Assembly (NCBI GenBank): GCA_944990035.1
Contig: CALYLX010000034.1
Location: forward strand, 434,001 to 498,000
Reading direction: 5' to 3'
DNA from: Clitopilus passeckerianus
Lineage: Eukaryota > Basidiomycota > Agaricomycetes > Agaricales > Entolomataceae
DNA length: 64,000 nt
Part shown: piece by piece, positions 42,821 to 54,412 of the stretch
Position numbering within the stretch: the stretch's first letter is position 1
Layout: each line of letters opens with the position of its first letter
Program-made: the position numbers and the translations under genes
The notes under the pieces: model-generated
What the model was told of the DNA's origin: nothing
Databases searched by the model: none
The model's input: only the letters and a program-made list of their open reading frames with translations

Positions 42821-44375
42821 TCAAAGCTCAGAGCTCAGCTGTAGTAACACGCCTGGACGCGTCCAATCACTCACCACACTCTCCTTCAACTCCTCTGAAT
42901 CTACGTCTGGACCCTCATTCATTACCACCCGAGCGAACTGCCCAATCACCTCCGCCGACCGTTTTTCGTCGAAGTCGGTTGCAGAATTACGATTCACGAG
43001 CTCTTTGAACACCTTCTTGAAATTGACTTGGAACCCTGTGTCGTTTCCAAAGCTCTGAGTAATCATGGAGGAGTAGCGCGTATTGAAGTCGATGAGGGTA
43101 CGCGTATACACCTTTGGATCAACAGCGACGCTGGCTGAGGGGTTCGAAGGTGACGCTTGAACCAGCTTAAGCAGTATAGCCCGCCCGTCTTGTTCAACGT
43201 GCGAGGAAAACTTTGTCCTGAAGGTCTCCAGGTCGGTCGGGTTGCGTGATAGGAGGAAATACAGATTTATTCGGGGTTCGTCCTCGTCAGAATCCAGGAT
43301 GGACGGGAGTGCGGCCCATATGGCATCCAGATGTTTCTGGATGAGCACACCCTCGCATTTGGAGAGTAGGATCTTTCGAGTGGAAGCATCCAGGTATCTC
43401 TCGACAAGATCTTCTTCCTCCCGTAGCCAGCTGTCTGCTTGGGCAAGATAGTCGGGGACGGGGTTTAGGGAGATGAAACTCGAGGATTCCTTGGTGTAGT
43501 ATTCGTCGGTCGCAGCAAGGAACGGATCCTCGAAGTTCATTTTGTACACGTCAAGCTTCGGCTTCGTCAAGTCAGCACTGTTGATATCAACGGAGATGAA
43601 GGAGGCTGTGGTTTTCTTGACAAGATCAAGGTCGACAGAGCCTCCATTTCGGTGTTTCCCAACCAGATTGAGGAGGGCTTGCGTGAGCTTTTGCTGATCA
43701 TTCCGGACAAGGGGGAGTAAATGCCTCTTCCATTGGATGTAGGCGAGCTGTTGTTCGATCAGTGACAGCAAAGTGGCAAGCAGACAAAAAAAGTGACGTA
43801 CACTATCGATGGGATAAACACCCTTGTTTCCCTCGTCACGTTCGCGTTTAACCCAATGGCGGTTGATAAAATTAAAGAGACGGTCGAGAATTCGTGACTG
43901 AGCGGAATAGGCTTCCCATTCCTTTGTGTAGAATATGAGGAGTTCGACATCTTCAAGCTCGGAAGCCGCCTAGGAAGGGCGTGTGAGTTTGAACGTATCT
44001 GCATCCAACAAGCATTGAATACGAACCCGAGCTCGTGTTCTGACGTAGTCTGCCAGATAATCAGACAGTCGATGGTAGAGGAACCCGCCCGGGAGGTCAC
44101 CAGCTGAATGAGTAAGTTATGACAACTCGAGGCAAGCTGGGTTGGACAGAAGGCGCACTTTTGTTGCTACTGCCGGCGGAACTTGGTCGCTTTTTTGTCC
44201 TGGTACAGTAGTTATTGACCGTCGAGTGGAGGGAAATGTATTCCATAGGAGATAAGGGAGCTTCAGGGCGTGTCATGACTCGGACAATGCCCTGCTCAAG
44301 GTAGGCCCATATCTCGCCCTCATCTGCCGTCGCTGAGGGCATGGCGGAGAGTCCAGACTCGTTTAAGTCTGACAT
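42821..44375 (-). CDS. cullin N-terminal half (CUL1-like, truncated), copy A
   Basis: Four exons (44375-44159, 44103-44027, 43969-43802, 43747-42821) join in phase to 462 residues. Cullin-repeat signatures run in order: IWAYLEQGIVRVMTRP, SLHSTVNNYCT, LIFYTKEWEAY, INRHWVKRERDEGNKGVYPI, LAYIQWKRHLL, KHRNGG, VYKMNFEDPFLAATDEYYTKE, CEGVLIQKHL, FNTRYSSMITQSF, and FVNRN-type FKELVNRNSATDF. CUL1 is about 750-800 residues. This protein ends (LLQLSSEL) just where the cullin-homology domain should begin, so the RBX1-binding and NEDD8-acceptor region is absent. It should still offer the SKP1/F-box-binding face. It may be a decoy or a scaffold, or an old gene fragment still open by chance. The frame is intact across all four exons, which favours function. 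Confidence 0.82.
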
Positions 44376-45103
44376 AGATGCTTGTTGAGGTGTATCCTGT
44401 GAGATTCGTCAGAAAATTGGACCTCGATGGGTTAGGATGGAGTAGGACAAGTCAAGAAGCTGTTGGGCGCTTAATGGGCCGCAATCTTCGGGCCAAGCTT
44501 TGACGCAGACTGTGTCGGGATTCGGCAGCCACCTTCCCACAGCGTGAAGAAATAATGATCATTTCTTGCGCTGATTCTTCACTTGCTCGCGTTCACCAAA
44601 TCATTACACGAACAGGGCCATTTAAGCAGATTCCTGCTGCCATAAGTCATAGGATATTTGAAAACGAACCCCAGTTTCTGCCCTTGTGGCGTTTGGTCGG
44701 CACTCGGCATGATGATAGCCCAGGAAGATCAGCGTTTAGCCCAACTATGGTTCTTTGCAAAAATCCTCTAAAAGGTCAGCTGAGCTCTTTTGCGTGGTTG
44801 CCCCTTGACCACCACTGGGCGTTCAACCAGCGAGACGACGAACCTCGAGGATCCGTAGGTAAGATATGGCAGTCACCAACCCTATACTAGCGCCATGTTC
44901 GCTGATATTCAAACCCCTATTACTAATAGCGCAACAGCACAGGCAATCTGAATTTCTACTATGGTCCGTCCCAAACTGCATCACACCAATTTTGGCTGAC
45001 GTCTGAACGCTAGGACCGGGAAGCACCCATAAACGACACGGCCAGCCAGAAAACCGGAATCGACTCGGACGAGAACTTTGAGGTCCACTCGAACCACGAA
45101 ACC
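44376..45103. other. intergenic, no gene seen
   Basis: It carries the promoters of cullin copy A (minus) and the MATE-like gene (plus). A first non-coding or short coding exon of the MATE-like gene may lie around 44894-45100, since the frame before ATG 45104 is open. Confidence 0.4.
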
Positions 45104-46893
45104 ATGCCCCACCGACTGTCAAGAAGCACGTAAGCGCCCATCTGAACCCATGTTTATGCTTGTTCTCACCACTCATTTGGCCTCTCTTATAGTTATACTG
45201 GTGCTCTGCTTTTCAATGCAGGCGCTTTCGTGCTACCCGCACTCTACGACACCCTCGTCAAAATATGGATTTCCAAGATTGACAGCTCCTTTGTGGTCAC
45301 TACTGACGCTTACACCTATATCTCCACCATCATCGAAGTCCTCAATGAAGGTCTACCACGCGCTGCGTATCTCGTCATCGGGGATCCCACTACGCCCCTT
45401 TCATACCGACTCAATCTCGTTACAACTCTGCTGGCGTTCCAAATGGCGGCAGGCTTAGTGATATCAATTATCTTCCTGGGACTTGCACCGAACTTGGCTG
45501 CCGCTTTCGTGCCGGAAAGTGTCAGAGCGGCTTCGATTGGGTATGTACGGATATCGGCATTCTCAGCACTAACTAGTGCCACGGATACAGCCGTAAGCCT
45601 TGCGACTCGGTCGCTGGATCGACCGGATATCCCACTGGCGATCAGTCTTTGTCGAACGGGTACGTGTTATTGATTTGTACTGGGACCAATGGATAATGAT
45701 ATTCGACTTGTAGCTGCAAATATTATCCTCGACTTCATCTTTCTCTCTACGTTCCGCGTCAACATGGGTCACCCACCGACTGTCAACACTCAGGCTTCAA
45801 TTCGCATGGCGTGCAATGGCCTCGCTTGCATTGTTGGCCTTGGCTACTTCTTCTTTGTCGTCCGACGACTGCGCAAACATCACAAGATTGACGAGAGCTG
45901 GAAGACGATATGGGTACCAACATGGACATCGTTCGTGGCATTGGGCAAGCCCGGTTTGCACACCGCAGTCGAGTCTGCAGTGAGGAATGCGTTGTACTTG
46001 TGGCTGATCCACGGAATTGTCGCTTTGGGCAGCGACTACGCTACTGCGTAAGTTTATGTGCTTTCATCGTAGGGACCTGAGCTAATTTTCTTCTTCTAGT
46101 TGGGGCATGTGAGTTGGTGCTAGCCCTCGCAATTGGTGCAGGGGATAATTGTTTCTTGCAGTTTCAATACCATCCGCTGGGGTCTCGTTATGGTTCCTAT
46201 CAACGCACTTTCTGCGACCTCCTCGACATTCGTAGGTCACGAGTGGGGCCTGTGGCGGGAACGTGCCATCAGCCAGGGGTTTACCCAAGCAAGCCTCAAA
46301 GATCTCTTAGGTTTGTACCAACTCAAGCCTGCACGCCTCAAATTCAGAGCTAATTACGCCCTCAGGTCCTCGCAAAATCATCCCCCTCCGAGAATCAACT
46401 GGAATATTCCGACCGGCACTCCGCTCTACCTTCATCGCACTTGTGATCGAAGTCCCGCTGTGCCTGACATTTTCTTTCTGGCTCGCGCGTCCGTTTGCAC
46501 GGTACCTGTCTGATTCAGACGCCGTTGCAGATATTACTGCTAAGATGTGGCGCTCAATCGACTGGTGTTATATCATGTACGGCACCGACACTCAGTTGGC
46601 AGCTATCCTCCTGGCTACGAGGCCTACGTGGTACCTGATGAATTCCGTTGTTGTCAATGTCCTTTGGGTATTCCCGTGGGCGACGGCCTTGCAGGTCGGC
46701 ATACCTATCACAGAGAAGTAAGTCTCCGTTTTCGATTGCGAGGAGTTTTGCTAACGCGTCTCGTGGTAGGACTGCGTGGAAGTACCATTCGTTGGTGTTT
46801 GGCGGAAGTCTCGTCGCAAGCTTTGTTGTGACGATCGCAACTGTCATCCTCTGGGCTGTTTGGCTCTTACGCGGCAAAGTCAAGAACTTGTGA
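45104..46893 (+). CDS. polytopic membrane transporter, MATE-like
   Basis: This is a multi-pass membrane protein read from seven or so exons. Hydrophobic segments include [118 protein letters not shown] and [20 protein letters not shown]. The internal two-half layout and loops such as [14 protein letters not shown] and [20 protein letters not shown] fit MATE-type drug/cation antiporters of fungi. The ATG at 45104 (MPHRLSRST) is chosen as the first Met linked by a clean intron to the next exon. The open frame upstream (DSDENFEVHSNHET) may mean an earlier start. All joins are in phase and no stop breaks the frame. Confidence 0.65.
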
Positions 46894-46980
46894 ACTATTC
46901 GAGCGGGCGGATCTTTCTATTTTGTCTTGATATCAAATGTAATTATACCGTCCATTTCTAACGCCGCCTCCAGCACGAGT

Positions 46981-47036
46981 GGACACAGACAAGCCTGGCA
47001 AGTGATCACAAATACCTTCCAGGCTTGCCTGTGTTC
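46981..47036. repeat. 18-bp imperfect inverted repeat (hairpin) after the MATE-like gene
   Basis: 46981-46998 pairs with 47019-47036 (about 16 of 18 bp) around a 20-nt loop. It lies 88 bp past the transporter stop. It could shape the 3' UTR or be a relic of a small element. Confidence 0.55.
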
Positions 47037-47411
47037 ATTGAACGCATTTTCATTACTCTTCTCTCTTGTTGTACTCAATAGTCATCGCAATATGCATAGC
47101 TTTTAGCTCGACTCCCGCTCGAGCCTTGGAAAGCAGATAGTCGTGATGACTTTGAAGGGACTTTCGCAACTGCGACTGGGGTGTAACTATTTTACATTTG
47201 GAAAATATTAATGTACATGATAAAACTAGACTCGTTCGTTATTTATTAGTATTACCGTTTCGCTGCATTGCTTTGGGAGTCCATATCACCCACCCATTCT
47301 TCGAAAGGGAAACTCCTACTGCACTAATTCACGCCAGCGGCTTCCATAAACACGTCTTGCTCTTCGAGACATTCACGCAGGTAAAGCTGTTCAAAGTTGT
47401 AAGCATGTTTG

Positions 47412-48151
47412 TCAGGTTTCGAGGAACACCAGATAACCTACCGCGCTTTTAAATGTCTGCGTGTCCGCCTGCACACCGGGAGAGTCAATCAATCCATCGA
47501 CATATCTTCCGACCGCCTCTGCGCTCTTGCTTGCATCAAATCCGGTCGCGGGGTTTCGATTGACAATCGTCGTAAACACCTTCTTGAGGTCAAAGAGGAG
47601 ATGTCCATCGCTGTTGAAGCATTGGGGGATTCAATCTGCGTACTTGGCCTGAATATGGAGCAGAGCATTGGCATAGATTGTGGGGCTGGGTCCGATATTG
47701 GAAGGGGGGGAATGAGTAGAGGAGGATGCCGGAGGTAGCGCTGCTGTTCGGTGGTGTACATGCGAAGAAGTTCTTCATCTTCCACACCAAGGGAGGACTA
47801 CATGAGTGAGATGTCAGCTTCGAGATCGCAGGGAAAGAATACTACACAACTTACCTCAGCGACGAGTTCGACGCGACTCGTGAGGTGGTCCTTTAGAAGG
47901 TTGTAGATCTCCCCTCCTACCAAATTCGCTCCGCCTCTATTGCGGGACGATGAACTTCCCAAACTATGTTTTGACGAAGTACAGTAGTTGTAAACTGTAG
48001 TATAGAGATCACTCTGTTCCTTGGGCGACAAAGTAATCTCTGGATGGGATATGATACGCTGCGCACCGTGGGCGATAAACGCCCACATCTCTTCTAGAGG
48101 CGCGTTCATACCTGGAAAAGGCAAGAAAGTCAAATTGACAGGAGATGACAT
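47412..48151 (-). pseudogene. cullin-derived copy B with internal deletion
   Basis: From ATG 48151: APLEEMWAFIAHGAQRIISH, LYTTVYNYCTSSKHS, IYNLLKDHLTSRVELVAE, a clean intron, then LGVEDEELLRMYTTEQQRYL. The frame then jumps straight to the third cullin repeat: TIYANALLHIQAKYAD, a stop, CFNSDGHLLFDLKKVFTTIV, NRNPATGFDASKSAEAVGRY, DSPGVQADTQTFKSA. About 250-300 codons of the middle are gone. The TGA after KYAD breaks what remains. The family match to copies A and C is clear, and this copy is dead. Confidence 0.75.
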
Positions 48152-48278
48152 TGTTAGATTTCCTAGGAACGAACCGAAACACGTTGGAGGTGTTTATATA
48201 TCCGTTGGGTGTCTGAAACTCCACCGTGGCGTCAATATTGCGTTTTGAACATTCTTACTAAACACCAGATAAACACAA

Positions 48279-48284
48279 ACGCGT
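48279..48284. promoter_or_regulatory. ACGCGT box upstream of cullin copy B
   Basis: The MluI-box hexamer (MCB type) lies 128 bp upstream of the copy B start. Copy C also has ACGCGT just upstream. This may reflect a shared ancestral promoter. Confidence 0.3.
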
Positions 48285-48989
48285 CCAAAACAAAGCGAAA
48301 TCGCCTTTAGGATGGTTTGCACTGATTTGTTGGCAAAAAGGTGAAGTTATTCATAGAGACTATGGTCACCCCAGCAATGTACATCCAAGGAGGCGTAGTG
48401 CACATTGCGCACTGCACACAAGATATGTGAACGACCCAACAAGTCTGCAGCAAGTGACAATCAACAAGGCATCCATAAGAACGTGACCGCGTAATTCGCG
48501 CCACTACGCGACTCTGATCGACATGCCGGCTGCGATGTTCTCGGACCCGGCTCAATGCAATGCGGCTAAATTGCCTCCGCTGCGGCCCATGATCACCACC
48601 ACCATCGTCATAAATTCAAGGTCAAGCTATGGTATCTCGGACTTCATCACATCGTGACCACGAATTAAATGAGAGACGTGCGAGAAAGGTTTGTGTAGTC
48701 GCTCGCTGAAGCATACCGGACACTGGCACTGGCAGGAAACTGGGAATATCAAGGACCGTAAGCGCCTCCTTCCAAGACGAACCAGTCGTCTAATGACTGC
48801 TAGGTGAGTTCTTAGATATGTCCTTGCCGTTAACTGGTGTCTAATACTGTCTTCTCAAGGTTACGGATGGAATCTCTGCGCAAGAAGGTATGGATAGATT
48901 ATCAGGAAGAGCATATACAAGTACAATAGGTGGTATTATATCGTGTGTTCCTCCTCACTCGTGTCCAAGATCATATCCGTGTACGTGAA
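48285..48989. other. no gene seen
   Basis: Sequence between cullin copy B and the 3' end of the PAP2 gene. Short frames only. Confidence 0.4.
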
Positions 48990-50396
48990 TTAAACATTCC
49001 GAGTCGCATCATAAGCCCCTCCGCTCGTAGCATGAGTGCCATTCCCATTCAAACCAGTATGAGGACCCATTCCACCATTCAATCCCGTATGAGCACCCGT
49101 TCCACCAGCACCAGCACCACCCATCATATTCCCAGCACCTCCAACTGCAGACGCATCGAACGGAGCACCATTCATCGCCTCACCCATCTCCCCGCCCCAT
49201 CCCGCCTCCCTCGTAACCGGCCACTGCCCACTCATCCCAGGCGCATAATTAAACGCCATCGGCCCACCCGCACCTCCCAATCCCCTCCTAAGGAACAACG
49301 ACCCCGTCCTCGGCAACAACTCATGATTAAACCTGAAATCCCACACACTCGCAAACGTCGTCCTAAACGCCACAAAGGCGCACGCAGTTCCAATGAGCCC
49401 GCCGACAGTGACGTCCCACCAGTGGTGGTACCCGTCCATGGTCATGACGAGGGCGATGAGCATGGCGCCGAGGATGGGGCCCATGAAGAGGAGCATTTTC
49501 CAGTAGGCGGGGTTGTGTGAGGAGAGGAGCTTGAGTTGAGCGTTGAAGTAGAGGGAGAGGAAGATGAAGCCTGCGAAGGCGGCGGTGGCGTGCCCGCTGG
49601 GGAGGGATTCGAGGGCGTCGTTGATGTCTTTTTTGTTGCCTGTGCACTGGGTACGATGTGGAGATTAATTTGTGGTATAGGGGGTAATGATAATTGGGAG
49701 TACTTACGACTTCACGAGTGAAATAGAGCTGTCGGAAGCCTGATCCTACCGTACCCTCGGGTATTTGGGGATTACAGACGACGAGGAAATGTGGTCGTGG
49801 ACCTCCCACAAGGCACTTGATTACGACTTGGAAGAGAGCAGCGGTGACTAGAAGTTGCATTAGTATAGGGGCCAGAATTGACCACAATCGAATGTAAGAA
49901 CATACTCAAGCTCTTTAGAAGTCCCATGGTCGAAGTGAAGAGGTGATCGAGACTTTGAATGCGTATTTGGAACAAGAGAAAGAAGACGAAGGGAAGCATG
50001 AAGGCCAAGAATGCGGCAAGCCAGATCGGAACGAGGTCCTTTTGCATCGGAACGGCGGTTGTGGGCTATAGAAAATCGTTAGTAGAGGTTTCAAAGTCGC
50101 TGTATCCCGTATACGTACAAAGATGATCTCGCCATCCTGGAAGGTGATAGCGAACCAGCGATCATAGGCAGGGGCTGGATAGGGTTGACTTAGGGCTGAC
50201 AGTTTGCAGTAAGATGGCGGTACTCACGAGCAAAGTAGATACCGAGGCCAGCCACACCAGCGAGAAGCATAGTCAAGATATCAAAGCCATGCAGACGGAA
50301 CCACGTTCCAATGCGAAAGGGGTTTCCATTTCCATAACGCATACCAGGTCCATGACGGGTGGTGGACTCCCCCTTTTCGTGAGTGCGACGGAACAT
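48990..50396 (-). CDS. PAP2-family lipid phosphatase (Lpp1/Dpp1-like)
   Basis: This is a membrane phosphatase that removes phosphate from phosphatidate, diacylglycerol pyrophosphate or similar lipids. The start ATG 50396 (MFRRTHEKGE) leads to the first membrane helix FDILTMLLAGVAGLGIYFA. Later helices include LVPIWLAAFLAFMLPFVFFL and MLLFMGPILGAMLIALVM. The three PAP2 motifs are KCLVGGPRPHF, LPSGHATAAFAG and DGYHHWWDV. In motif 3 the usual SRxxDxxHxxxD start reads VMTMDGYHHWWD, so the Arg is replaced, which is unusual. The catalytic His residues of motifs 2 and 3 are present. The C-terminus is a Gly/Ala/Asn-rich low-complexity tail (GGAGAGGTGAHTGLNGG) ending ATRNV. About four introns join in phase. 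Confidence 0.85.
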
Positions 50397-51017
50397 GGTG
50401 AAGACTGTCGAGCTTAACTAGAAGAGGAAAGAAACGTCTTCTTGGCGAAATGGCAATCACTTCTTGGCTCGGTTTTAAGGACGCCCAGCCAACGACGCGA
50501 CGGTGATGCCACGTTGAGAAATGGCGTATAACTGGAGCGACAACGAATTGTGGTGAGGACCAAGTCGACGTCATCGTGGAAAGGTCTAAGCGCGCTTGCG
50601 CCACGAGTTTCTGTACGACGGAGATCCGGTCCGTCGAATTTGGTTCCGTGGATCATGTGACTCGGATCCGAAGCCGACTGCCAACTTTGTTGCGTGCTTC
50701 AGCGTGTCCTTTTGTCCAGCTCTCACGAAGTAGAGAGCGATCACTAGTCTATGTTAATATACCGGTTCACATTCTCTTCTGAAATTATTAACATAAATTA
50801 TGTGATTTTATTCTAATCCTTTTCTCATTTCGCTCTAGAAAGACAAAACTTTGAAACTGCCCGCTCATAAGCACCAACTCATAACTGCCACACCTACCGC
50901 AGTCCGGTAAACAACTTGCTCTTCGAGATATGTTTCAGCCAGCCTCCGCTATCCAACCTCGTAAGCGCCAAGATCAGCGACACCGAGATACAAATGACTC
51001 ACCGCAAGCTTAAATGA
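50397..51017. other. intergenic, no gene seen
   Basis: This is the 5' flank of the PAP2 gene and the 3' flank of cullin copy C. No motif recognised. Confidence 0.45.
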
Positions 51018-52538
51018 CTACGGACCGTACACATCTGTACATACATGAGGAGAATCGATCAACATACCCACATATTCCCCAACTACCTCCGCACCCTTGC
51101 TCGCACTGAACCCAGTTGCTGCATTTCCGTTGACGACTACCTTGAAGGGCCTCTTGAGCTCGGCTACATATCCTCCATCGTCGTTGGGGCGTTGGAAGAT
51201 GATAGCCGAGTATTTGGCCTCGATTTGGAGAAGAGCGGTGACGTAGGTTTCGGGATTGACGTTCGTGGCGGGGACATCCAGAGACGACTGGAACAGTTGC
51301 TGGAGGATGTCAAGCCCTCCTGCTATAACCCACGACGCGATATTCCGGCGAAGCAGCCCCAGACCCTCAGGCGCACGCGAAAGGAGGGCATATATGCGCT
51401 GGAGAGCCTCCGTATCCTCAGCTTCCAATAACAACGGTATCCTATCAGACAGGACGTCCGGGTACCTGCAGTACAGGACCTCTCTACAGGCGGGGATGAG
51501 TGCACCACGCGTGGATGGATGAAGACATCGAGTGGCCAGCGCATTTTCCTCCCTGAGGCGTCTGTCAACTTGGTCGAAATACCCCGTACCATCGGTCACG
51601 TCTACGAGCTGGGCGAGAAGTTTGTCGGATTCATTGATATAGTACGCCCTCGTTGCTATTAGAAAGAAGGTTTCGAATTCTTCTTCGTAGACTTCGAGGT
51701 TGACTTGGTTGTTGTTGTTGTTAAGATTGACGGTGTCGACGCCGAGCGAAACGACGGAGTTGAGGGTGATTTTGACGAGGTCTAGATTAACCTGTTCACC
51801 ATTGCGATGTTTGGTGATGGAGGTGATGAGAGCGTTGGTAAGAGTTCCACTGTATGCGCGTCTCTGGAGAACGGTAAGGATACGTTCTTTCCAGAGAGAG
51901 AGAGCAAGCTGTGGACGCAGGAATTAGGGTATGAGGGAAATGAGCCAAGCGAGATCAGTCGGGGAACGTACAATGTCAATTGGATAAATCTTGTTGTGCC
52001 CGTTTCTACGTTCCTCTGCAATCCAGTGGCGGTGAAGCCACGCAAATCCCCGATGTAAGATGTGTGAAGCGGTTGCATAGCGCTTCCATTCGGTGGTAGA
52101 GAATCCCAGATATCCTCCACCCTCCAGAACGAGGAGTTGCTGTATTATTGATGAGTGAGCGTTGAGATTTAGGTAGGTATATTCAGGGCAGCCTACCTGA
52201 GAGATATCTTCAAGATGATTGATGAGCTTCTTTTAGGCCATTGTATGCTTCTCTTCGCACAAAATGATTGCGTCCAGGTCCTAGGTAGGCGTGTTATTAT
52301 AATCTACACCTAGAGAACGGAAGATCCTACGCCAAGACCTGTGCTTTGAAGATGTGCAGTAGTTATATACCGTCGTGTAGAGATTACACTGCGTCTTTGC
52401 CGACAATGGATCCTCCGAGTGGGAAATGATCTGCTTCACGACGTTGATTAGGTACGACAGCAATTCCTCGACAGGCGCGCTTGCAGGTGGAGCCACCGGG
52501 AGGGTCGTTTCAATGGAAGCTGGGATGATGGGAGTCAT
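51018..52538 (-). CDS. cullin N-terminal half (CUL1-like, truncated), copy C
   Basis: From ATG 52538: PVEELLSYLINVVKQIISHS, LYTTVYNYCTSSKHR. After an intron ending near 52237 come KLINHLEDISQ and LGFSTTEWKRYATASHILHR, then FAWLHRHWIAEERRNGHNKI and YPIDI. A further intron leads to LALSLWKERILTVLQRR, KHRNGEQ, VNLEVYEEEFETFFLIATRA, LREENALATRCLHPSTRG, IYALLSRAPEGLGLLRR, YVTALLQIEAKYSAIIFQRP, NGNAATGFSASKGAEVVGEY, ending VCTDVYGP at 51018. It stops at the same point as copy A, before the cullin-homology domain. A TAA in the stretch before KLINHL is avoided if the acceptor is CTAAAAG. The 3' two-thirds is one long open frame. Sequence divergence from copy A is high, so the duplication is old yet the frame is kept. 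Confidence 0.78.
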
Positions 52539-52602
52539 GGATCAAGGAGAGCCTGAAGCTTGAAGCGCGAAGGCGACGCGCTTCTAAATTTTAAGCGTCG
52601 AG

Positions 52603-52648
52603 ACGCGTCAATTAATCAGGAGCCTCCAAGCATCAAGGACGGACGCGT
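52603..52648. promoter_or_regulatory. two ACGCGT boxes upstream of cullin copy C
   Basis: ACGCGT lies at 52603-52608 and 52643-52648, 65 and 105 bp upstream of the copy C start. The hexamer is the MCB core bound by Mbp1/Swi6-type factors in yeasts. Its use here is not shown. Confidence 0.35.
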
Positions 52649-54412
52649 CTGGTGACAACTCTTCGGCATATTTGGATGTTTGGTGAGCCATATTGACTCT
52701 GTTCAAGTATAGAAATTTCTTCGTGATATTCTTCATAAACATGTGCGTGGAAACAAGCCAAAAGTCGGTAAATGAAGCAGGAAGAAGGTCGAGAATGCCA
52801 GATGTCAGGAGATGGAGCCGGGGACAACCGGTGTAGCAATTCCCGCAACTCTACCAGCCGGGAGTCGGTCGGAACCGTGGGACCCCAAATGGCCGAAGCC
52901 GAAACAGTCGGCCCAGGCATCAGGCCAGCGGGTCCGCGAACTGGGCCCATATGTCTTTGCTCTCGCCATGCACCTCTCGTCCCGCAACGAACTCCCAATT
53001 CCACTTTGCGTGAACACCCCCATTGGAAATCGGTATGTATCTTTATACATAATGTTCTGGAAAGAGAGTTAACGGGAATCCAATGGAAGTTTGCCAGTGG
53101 GCATTCCGAATGACGAACTCAAAGGGCGAATCTGAGGGAGGCCTGACATGGCCCTTGCCGGATGAGTATAAGGGAAGGTGAATTGCAATTCGAAAAGAGT
53201 ATGTCCTCGCGTTTTTGCACCGTTGCTTCCTAACATTGAATTTTAACTTTCAGACGCGACCCATATGCCAAATATATCTCGAGATAGCAAAGCAAGGCCT
53301 ATGAGCAGCGTTGCTGCTTCTCTCTACTGGGCCCATAGACCCCATTCATGGTTTCGACCATGTCCGCTTCCTACCCGCTGGCCGGCGCAACCTACCTTCA
53401 GAACATGGCTCTCGCGAGCTTCTGCCTCCAGCCCACCTCCTTTTTACTGCAGAGGTGGCCTTTTTCTGCTGACACATGTAACGGAGCTCAAATACAGCTT
53501 GTTGCCTTGCGTGTCCAACCTAGCGACAAGATGGAAACAGCCATTGTAGATGGACACCGTTGATATATGGTCGTTGACGCTCGTCGTCACATCTCAACGA
53601 AGCCGTTGCTCTCCGCCCTACGACCAGCCATATCTCTGCCTCCCCTAGGGACATTCTGGTTGGCAGCTCTGGGAACGGCCTTTATCGGCCCCATCCCAAT
53701 CCTGACACCAAAGTTCATCTCCCACGGAATGCCCCTCCATTGCTCGCAATCTCGTCCAAGTCTAAGTCGCCAAGAGCAGAGGCTGCAAACCTTCTCCTGC
53801 AGCTTCTCCGCTTACCCCTTCATGTTCAGAAGCGTTAGCTCGATGAGATCCCAGACGTTGAATCCCCTTCCCTCCGGGCATTACGCCCAGAGGACGCAAG
53901 TCCTGCCCTCCATTTCCCTCCAGTCGGGTGCGGAATCTCATCCTCGGTTTCAGGTCTCCCGCACACCGAACTACGGTGTTCTCATTTCGAAACGAGCAGA
54001 GGTTACAATACCGTCCTCGTACCGGGACATGATGGACCGAGATAAAGGGGGCCCTACGGGTTCACTTGTGTCCAAAGTGCTCTCCGACATGACGCGGCGG
54101 AGATGCATGGGGAATACCGGCGTAATTTGAGTGAAGGGAAGAGCAAATAATCTAGACTGCGTAGTTGATGTGTGCATTTTAGAAACGACAGTTTACCAGA
54201 ACAGTCCTTTAAATGTAGTCAGCGCTGTTTCTACTCAGTTTCGTACACCAACCTCGAAAATCCTGACCCACACGATGTTCGCTGGCGGGGATCTGTCCAA
54301 CTTCGGAATTGTAGCGTCGTGGCTACCTGCATCACCTACCCCGCGTTCGAGCCTCCCAGGCGACGTACAGGACTGAATAGGCGCCCAGCCTCTTGCTCCC
54401 GGTCTTCCATTG
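52649..54412. other. unassigned region
   Basis: Between cullin copy C and NACHT copy 2. A plus-strand open stretch at 53567-54130 and pieces at 53265-53550 have coding-like composition, including GFDHVRFLPAGRRNLPSEHG. They need frame changes and contain stops. I recognise no family on either strand. It may be a decayed gene or element. Confidence 0.35.
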
